Part shown: positions 60,633 to 64,000 of the stretch, in pieces
How positions within the stretch are numbered: position 1 is the stretch's first letter
Layout of the letters: each line of letters begins with the position of its first letter
Assembly (NCBI RefSeq): GCF_019654915.1
Contig: NZ_BPET01000015.1
Location: 30,851 to 94,850 of the forward strand
Source of the DNA: Shewanella sp. MBTL60-007
GTDB lineage: Bacteria > Pseudomonadota > Gammaproteobacteria > Enterobacterales > Shewanellaceae
Length of the DNA stretch: 64,000 nucleotides
Direction of reading: 5' to 3'
Position numbers and translations under genes: made by a program
The notes under the pieces: generated by a model
What the model was told of the DNA's origin: nothing
What the model saw: the letters and a program-made list of their open reading frames with translations, nothing else
Databases searched by the model: none

Positions 60633-61124
60633 TTAATACATTTTGTTGCTGTTTTGGCTAGTCTCTACATAAGTTTGCATACTTGCCAGCTGTTGTTGCT
60701 GGGCCTTAGCGTTTACCGTTGCTGCGCGAGCGTCATCATTGTTTGAAAGATAGTAAGCCGTTGCAGGAGAGAGCCCGTTGCCGTTACCTGTGGCAACGCC
60801 TGCAATGTCTGCATAGATCTGGTACTGCACCTTTGCTTTTTTATATTCCACATAGGCTTCAACTTTTTCTCCCTCGTTAGGCAGTTTTGGCTGTGCAGGG
60901 AGCGTCTGTGGGGATTTGGAGTCAGGAGCTTGCTTGCTAAGTGCAATCGACTTGGCGCTAAGAGTCACGGTATCGATTTGTACCACTGCGGCATTGGTGG
61001 AGTGAGGATCTCGCTGCTTGTTTAATTGTGAACTTGAGCTGACCTGGACTTGGTCATTTGATTGCGCCGTGTTGCCTACATGCTGTTGGCTATGATTTGA
61101 TATCGGCGGATTTGAAACAAGCAT
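60633..61124 (-). CDS. Hypothetical protein, low complexity, unknown function
   Basis: A 163-residue protein with no signal peptide or membrane segment. The first half is rich in Ser, Gln and Asn and looks disordered; the second half contains EAYVEYKKAKVQYQIYADI and the motif NGLSPATAYYLSNNDDAR. The longest frame begins at 61232, but the ATG at 61124 behind GGAAAG fits better. I recognise similar short proteins in marine gammaproteobacteria but cannot give a function. Confidence 0.55.
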   Translation of the reverse strand: MLVSNPPISNHSQQHVGNTAQSNDQVQVSSSSQLNKQRDPHSTNAAVVQIDTVTLSAKSIALSKQAPDSKSPQTLPAQPKLPNEGEKVEAYVEYKKAKVQYQIYADIAGVATGNGNGLSPATAYYLSNNDDARAATVNAKAQQQQLASMQTYVETSQNSNKMY

Positions 61125-61231
61125 AATCTTTCCATGGCGACTCTTTATGAGGATCACCATAGCGCTTATTAGCTGAATGTAAGCTGAACCATGTTGTTTA
61201 TGTTTGATTCTTTCGTTTGGTATTGAGAGCA

Positions 61232-61272
61232 AAAAACCTTTTGCATCAACGTAAAGTTAACGCAAAAGGCTT
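61232..61272 (-). terminator. Terminator of the DUF3649-PepSY-DUF3325 operon
   Basis: Read on the minus strand, GCCTTTTGC and GCAAAAGG form a stem with a 16-base loop, ending in a run of six T residues, about 85 bases after the DUF3325 stop. Confidence 0.6.
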
Positions 61273-61357
61273 TATTGATGGTGTGCTCTTTATAATACAG
61301 AACACCTTGCTTAGCTGAATTATGACTGGCTGAGCTTTAGCTCACGTCCAGTTATCA

Positions 61358-61684
61358 TTAGTTTAATCCGACTAAAATAGAGCTAAATAGGGTACTCAAT
61401 GCCATAGAGTAAGGTAAGAGCTTAGCTCGATAGCTCAGCATTAGAATGACCAACAGTCCTGAAAAAGAGAGTAAGCCAAAGAATAAAATGCTGCCGTAAG
61501 CGGTGCCGAGGTTAGCTATACATCCCCAATAAGTGCCCCCGATGGCTAGCCATCCGGCAATATATAAAACTTTAGCCTGTGTCGGGCTTGGTGCGCTACC
61601 AAAAGTGTCCCGGTAGTGGGAAAACATAGCCAGAGCTAATAACCCAAATGCGAGGTAGCTAAATCCTAAGAGACTTATTATCAC
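61358..61684 (-). CDS. DUF3325 family membrane protein
   Basis: A 108-residue protein with three to four membrane helices. I recognise the DUF3325 pattern from the start (LGFSYLAFGLLALAMFSHY) and the Trp/Gly segment AGWLAIGGTYWGC. Such proteins accompany PepSY and DUF3649 proteins in iron or siderophore uptake operons. It is three bases downstream of the PepSY gene. Its biochemical role is not known. Confidence 0.8.
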   Translation of the reverse strand: MIISLLGFSYLAFGLLALAMFSHYRDTFGSAPSPTQAKVLYIAGWLAIGGTYWGCIANLGTAYGSILFFGLLSFSGLLVILMLSYRAKLLPYSMALSTLFSSILVGLN

Positions 61685-61687
61685 CGC

Positions 61688-63331
61688 TTATACTCCTTCT
61701 TTCGTTGCTGGTGAGGCATCGATAGTAATCTGACGGCCTTTACTGGTGGTATTGACGTTTCTCTTTGATGTGACAGCTTGTTTAGCTACTAGTTTCGTTC
61801 GAGCAAAAAAGAGTGACATGCCGATAAATACACACATTAGATCAAAGCCCACTAACGGCCACTGGTTTTGGGCTATGTTACTTAATAGATGACTACTGGA
61901 GGTCAACGCATTTAAGAGTGGGATTGCAACTAAGCTTGCTGCGGTTATGGTGATGACAAGACGCCAGGCAGTCAAAGTACGGTTAAAACAAGCCAACAGC
62001 GCTACAGCCGCAAGTGTAATGAAGAAGGTGTTTACTTCCCATTGTGCACGATTAACCATGTCCACAGGTAGTAGCCTGTTAGCGTAGAAAAAGGCGGCAG
62101 TCGCAAGCGGTAGACCAGTAATAAATGTTAGGTTTAGCCCCTCGACTAGGCGTAAGCCAAGGCTAGGTTTGGCACCTTGTTTGATCTGCTTTTGCTGTTT
62201 CTGGCGAATTTTCACCGCCCAGAGTAATGTTCCAGTTGTGATCATAGCGCAGCCTAATACACCACAGATGAAAAACAGTGCGCGTAATATCGGCTCGGCA
62301 AAGCGTCCAGTATGCAGTGCGATAAGCGTATCGTGGGTATTACGCACACCAGAGTCTGGCTCTACACCTGGGTTAAGCAATTCAGAGTTGATGCCATTAA
62401 AGGTAATGGCGGTCCTTCTATCGGTAACGGTTTCACCCGTTTCTTTATAAAAGTTTACTCGGCTATTTTGATCGCTAGGGTTATTGATTACCACTTGTTT
62501 GAGTGGTGCTTGTCCCCAGAGTTCTTGAACTTGCGGGAGTAGTGTAGTCAAAGAAACAGTTTGCGCCTCAACGCCCACTGGTTTAACGAGTACTCGACTA
62601 GGTCTAAGCTCTTTGCTAAAGCCTTTAAAGTCACCATCGTAGGCAGTGATAACACTCCATGGCATATACATCACCATCAGCGTTACAAGTCCTGTGTAGG
62701 TGATCATTAGATGATAAGGCAGGGCAATAACCGAGCTTACGTTATGGGCATCTAGCCATGAGCGACTGCCTTTGTTGCGTCTAAAGCTGAAGAAGTCTTT
62801 AAAGATCCGCTTATGAATGACGATGCCACTGATCAGTGCCACAAGCATAAACATGGTACAGAAGCCTACGATCCATCGAGCAATCTTTGCGGGCATGTAA
62901 TGGAGGTCGAAATGCAAACGATAAAAGAAGTGTCCGCCTTTAGACTCACGCACCTCGCTGATTAACTTATCACCTTCGATTGGTACGATATGTTCAACAA
63001 ACTGACCGCGACGCTGCCCCTCTTCAGGCTGTGTTTGCCAGCCATAGCTCATATAAGGTTTACGATCCGTTGGGAAGTTGACTCGCCAGTCACGTGCATC
63101 TGGAGCATGTTCAGTTAAATAGCGTTGAGCACGTTCAAGCTCACTGGCAACTTGGCTAGCATCATATTGCTGGAATACGTTTTTATGTAGCTCAGGCTTG
63201 CTCCATAGCGTCATCTCATAGCGGTAATAACTTAAGGTTCCGGCAAAGAACACTAGCAATAATACCCAGCAAACAAGCAAGCCTACCCAGGTGTGCAGCC
63301 AAGTCATGCTGCGAAAAAAAGTTTCTTTCAT
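61688..63331 (-). CDS. PepSY-associated membrane protein (iron/siderophore reductase-like)
   Basis: A 547-residue membrane protein of the PepSY-TM family. It has helices at about 8-32, 165-187, 210-235, 355-380 and several more near the C-terminus, with large periplasmic segments between the first and second and after the third. Several membrane His residues (WLHTWVGL, HDTLIALHTGRF, SWLDAHNVSSVIALPYHLM) could bind haem, as in siderophore reductases such as FoxB or PiuB. It is central in an operon with DUF3649 and DUF3325. No TonB receptor is inside the window. Confidence 0.88.
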   Translation of the reverse strand: MKETFFRSMTWLHTWVGLLVCWVLLLVFFAGTLSYYRYEMTLWSKPELHKNVFQQYDASQVASELERAQRYLTEHAPDARDWRVNFPTDRKPYMSYGWQTQPEEGQRRGQFVEHIVPIEGDKLISEVRESKGGHFFYRLHFDLHYMPAKIARWIVGFCTMFMLVALISGIVIHKRIFKDFFSFRRNKGSRSWLDAHNVSSVIALPYHLMITYTGLVTLMVMYMPWSVITAYDGDFKGFSKELRPSRVLVKPVGVEAQTVSLTTLLPQVQELWGQAPLKQVVINNPSDQNSRVNFYKETGETVTDRRTAITFNGINSELLNPGVEPDSGVRNTHDTLIALHTGRFAEPILRALFFICGVLGCAMITTGTLLWAVKIRQKQQKQIKQGAKPSLGLRLVEGLNLTFITGLPLATAAFFYANRLLPVDMVNRAQWEVNTFFITLAAVALLACFNRTLTAWRLVITITAASLVAIPLLNALTSSSHLLSNIAQNQWPLVGFDLMCVFIGMSLFFARTKLVAKQAVTSKRNVNTTSKGRQITIDASPATKEGV

Positions 63332-63334
63332 TGT

Positions 63335-63634
63335 TTAACCTATCAGGCGAGTAAGCAGGTAAAAAAGGCCGCTAACTAAAAGCAGATCGCTTAATGCGCG
63401 CCAGTGATTGTGAACACTAAATGCCCATATTCCAGCGGTCGCGTAGACAGCAAACGACAACATCATGGCCGCGAGTACATTGTCCAGCGGCGAAAAGGGA
63501 AGGGTTAAGGCAAGCAAACCTGATACTGTGGCGGCTAAAAGGTAGCCAGCAAATATAGCGGAAAAGGCACGAAAGCCTATCTTGAGTTTTTCCGAATCCA
63601 CTGTTTTAGGTAAGGATATTTTTATAGTTTGCAC
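63335..63634 (-). CDS. DUF3649 family membrane protein
   Basis: A 99-residue protein with three membrane helices (about 25-45, 52-70 and 78-97). The pattern ASAIFAGYLLAATVSGLLAL-like near the start and FAVYATAGIWAFSVHNHWRA identify DUF3649, often annotated as an iron transporter accessory. It is the first gene of the operon, three bases before the PepSY gene on the minus strand. A Fur-like palindrome lies about 80 bases upstream. Confidence 0.82.
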   Translation of the reverse strand: MQTIKISLPKTVDSEKLKIGFRAFSAIFAGYLLAATVSGLLALTLPFSPLDNVLAAMMLSFAVYATAGIWAFSVHNHWRALSDLLLVSGLFYLLTRLIG

Positions 63635-63712
63635 TTCTAGGTATACCTAATTTTACTTGTAAGTTTAAAAGCTGCTAAAAAGTTCACTGCATTCTACATT
63701 AAATAACGCAAT

Positions 63713-63727
63713 TGAGAACTGTTTTCA
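63713..63727. promoter_or_regulatory. Candidate Fur box
   Basis: TGAGAACTGTTTTCA is a near-palindrome matching the 7-1-7 Fur core TGATAAT-N-ATTATCA in about 10 of 14 positions. It lies upstream of the DUF3649-PepSY-DUF3325 operon, whose function is linked to iron. Confidence 0.45.
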
Positions 63728-63764
63728 TTCGTGTTTACTTGCAAGGATTACAAACTGAGATATA

Positions 63765-63834
63765 GCTCTCAAATGTGTTGATTCTTTGAGAGCCTTAGGG
63801 GGCGAGCTCTAGCTTAAGCTAGAGCGATTTTTTT
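63765..63834 (+). ncRNA. Candidate small RNA with 3' terminator
   Basis: A 9-base perfect stem (GCTCTCAAA with TTTGAGAGC) is followed 12 bases later by a perfect 10-base terminator stem (GCTCTAGCTT with AAGCTAGAGC) and a run of seven T residues. No plus-strand gene ends here, so the terminator must serve a non-coding or unseen transcript. The 5' end is not defined. Confidence 0.4.
63806..63834 (+). terminator. Rho-independent terminator without an upstream gene
   Basis: GCTCTAGCTT and AAGCTAGAGC are fully complementary, followed by GA and seven T residues on the plus strand. Confidence 0.75.
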
Positions 63835-64000
63835 GCTAATGAATGTGAAGGTTTTTGTGTGTAAGTGTCTGATTGGAATTAAATGTCGAAATAAAACTAA
63901 ATTTATTTGAGTAAAGAGTGATAAAAATCAAGCTAAAGCAAATTTTTTTGTCTAAATTAGTAGAGGAACAACGAGATTAGATTGCTGTTTGCTAATGCAC

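Larger units (their letters stand above)
63635..64000. other. Right-edge intergenic region with possible small RNA
   Basis: No reading frame is supported up to the window end. It holds the Fur-like site, a hairpin at 63765-63793 and a strong terminator at 63806-63834, both on the plus strand. Confidence 0.6.

Overview
The window looks like a chromosomal segment of a marine gammaproteobacterium of the genus Shewanella or a close relative. I infer this from protein similarity I recognise and from gene order: relA-mazG-pyrG-eno-ftsB-ispD-ispF-truD-surE-pcm-nlpD-rpoS, then mutS facing recA, then alaS-csrA followed by Ser/Arg tRNA genes. Base composition is even, and I see no prophage, transposase, integrase or CRISPR array. 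Most of the window is housekeeping or core regulatory DNA.

Left part (1-8817): a response regulator cut by the window edge lies downstream of a hybrid sensor kinase. An AEC-type carrier diverges from a LysR regulator. BarA is followed one base later by yjaG (DUF416). Middle part (8915-30148): rlmD, relA, mazG, pyrG, eno, ftsB, the MEP-pathway genes ispD and ispF, truD, surE, pcm, nlpD and rpoS all read rightward; mutS reads leftward; recA has a textbook LexA box; alaS follows. Several global regulators are close together: BarA, RelA, RpoS and CsrA. In known gammaproteobacteria BarA and CsrA act in one regulatory cascade.

The stretch 30149-33039 is the least ordinary part. After csrA comes a decayed second copy of the csrA 3' end with its terminator, then a strong stable-RNA type promoter and ten tRNA genes (three Ser-GCT, seven Arg-ACG). 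The second half of the tRNA array looks like a duplicated module, each copy ending in its own hairpin terminator. recX, expected between recA and alaS, and lysC, found between alaS and csrA in vibrios, are both absent here.

Right part (33040-64000): the sodium-pumping oxaloacetate decarboxylase oadGAB; a LysR gene and an agmatine-to-putrescine set (aguA, a polyamine-type binding protein, aguB); a dicarboxylate/amino-acid symporter; an M16 protease lipoprotein; gshA with two lipoproteins; a GAF-GGDEF cyclase; purE; an ECF sigma factor with a membrane partner; a Tricorn-like S41 protease; a HlyD/DUF2955 efflux pair; a SYLF-like lipoprotein; an OsmC protein; and a DUF3649-PepSY-DUF3325 iron-associated operon behind a Fur-like palindrome. 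To the right of that palindrome a hairpin plus terminator with no open reading frame suggests an unannotated small RNA. No unmistakable new multi-gene system is visible; the best leads are the csrA remnant, the tRNA array architecture and the candidate small RNA.
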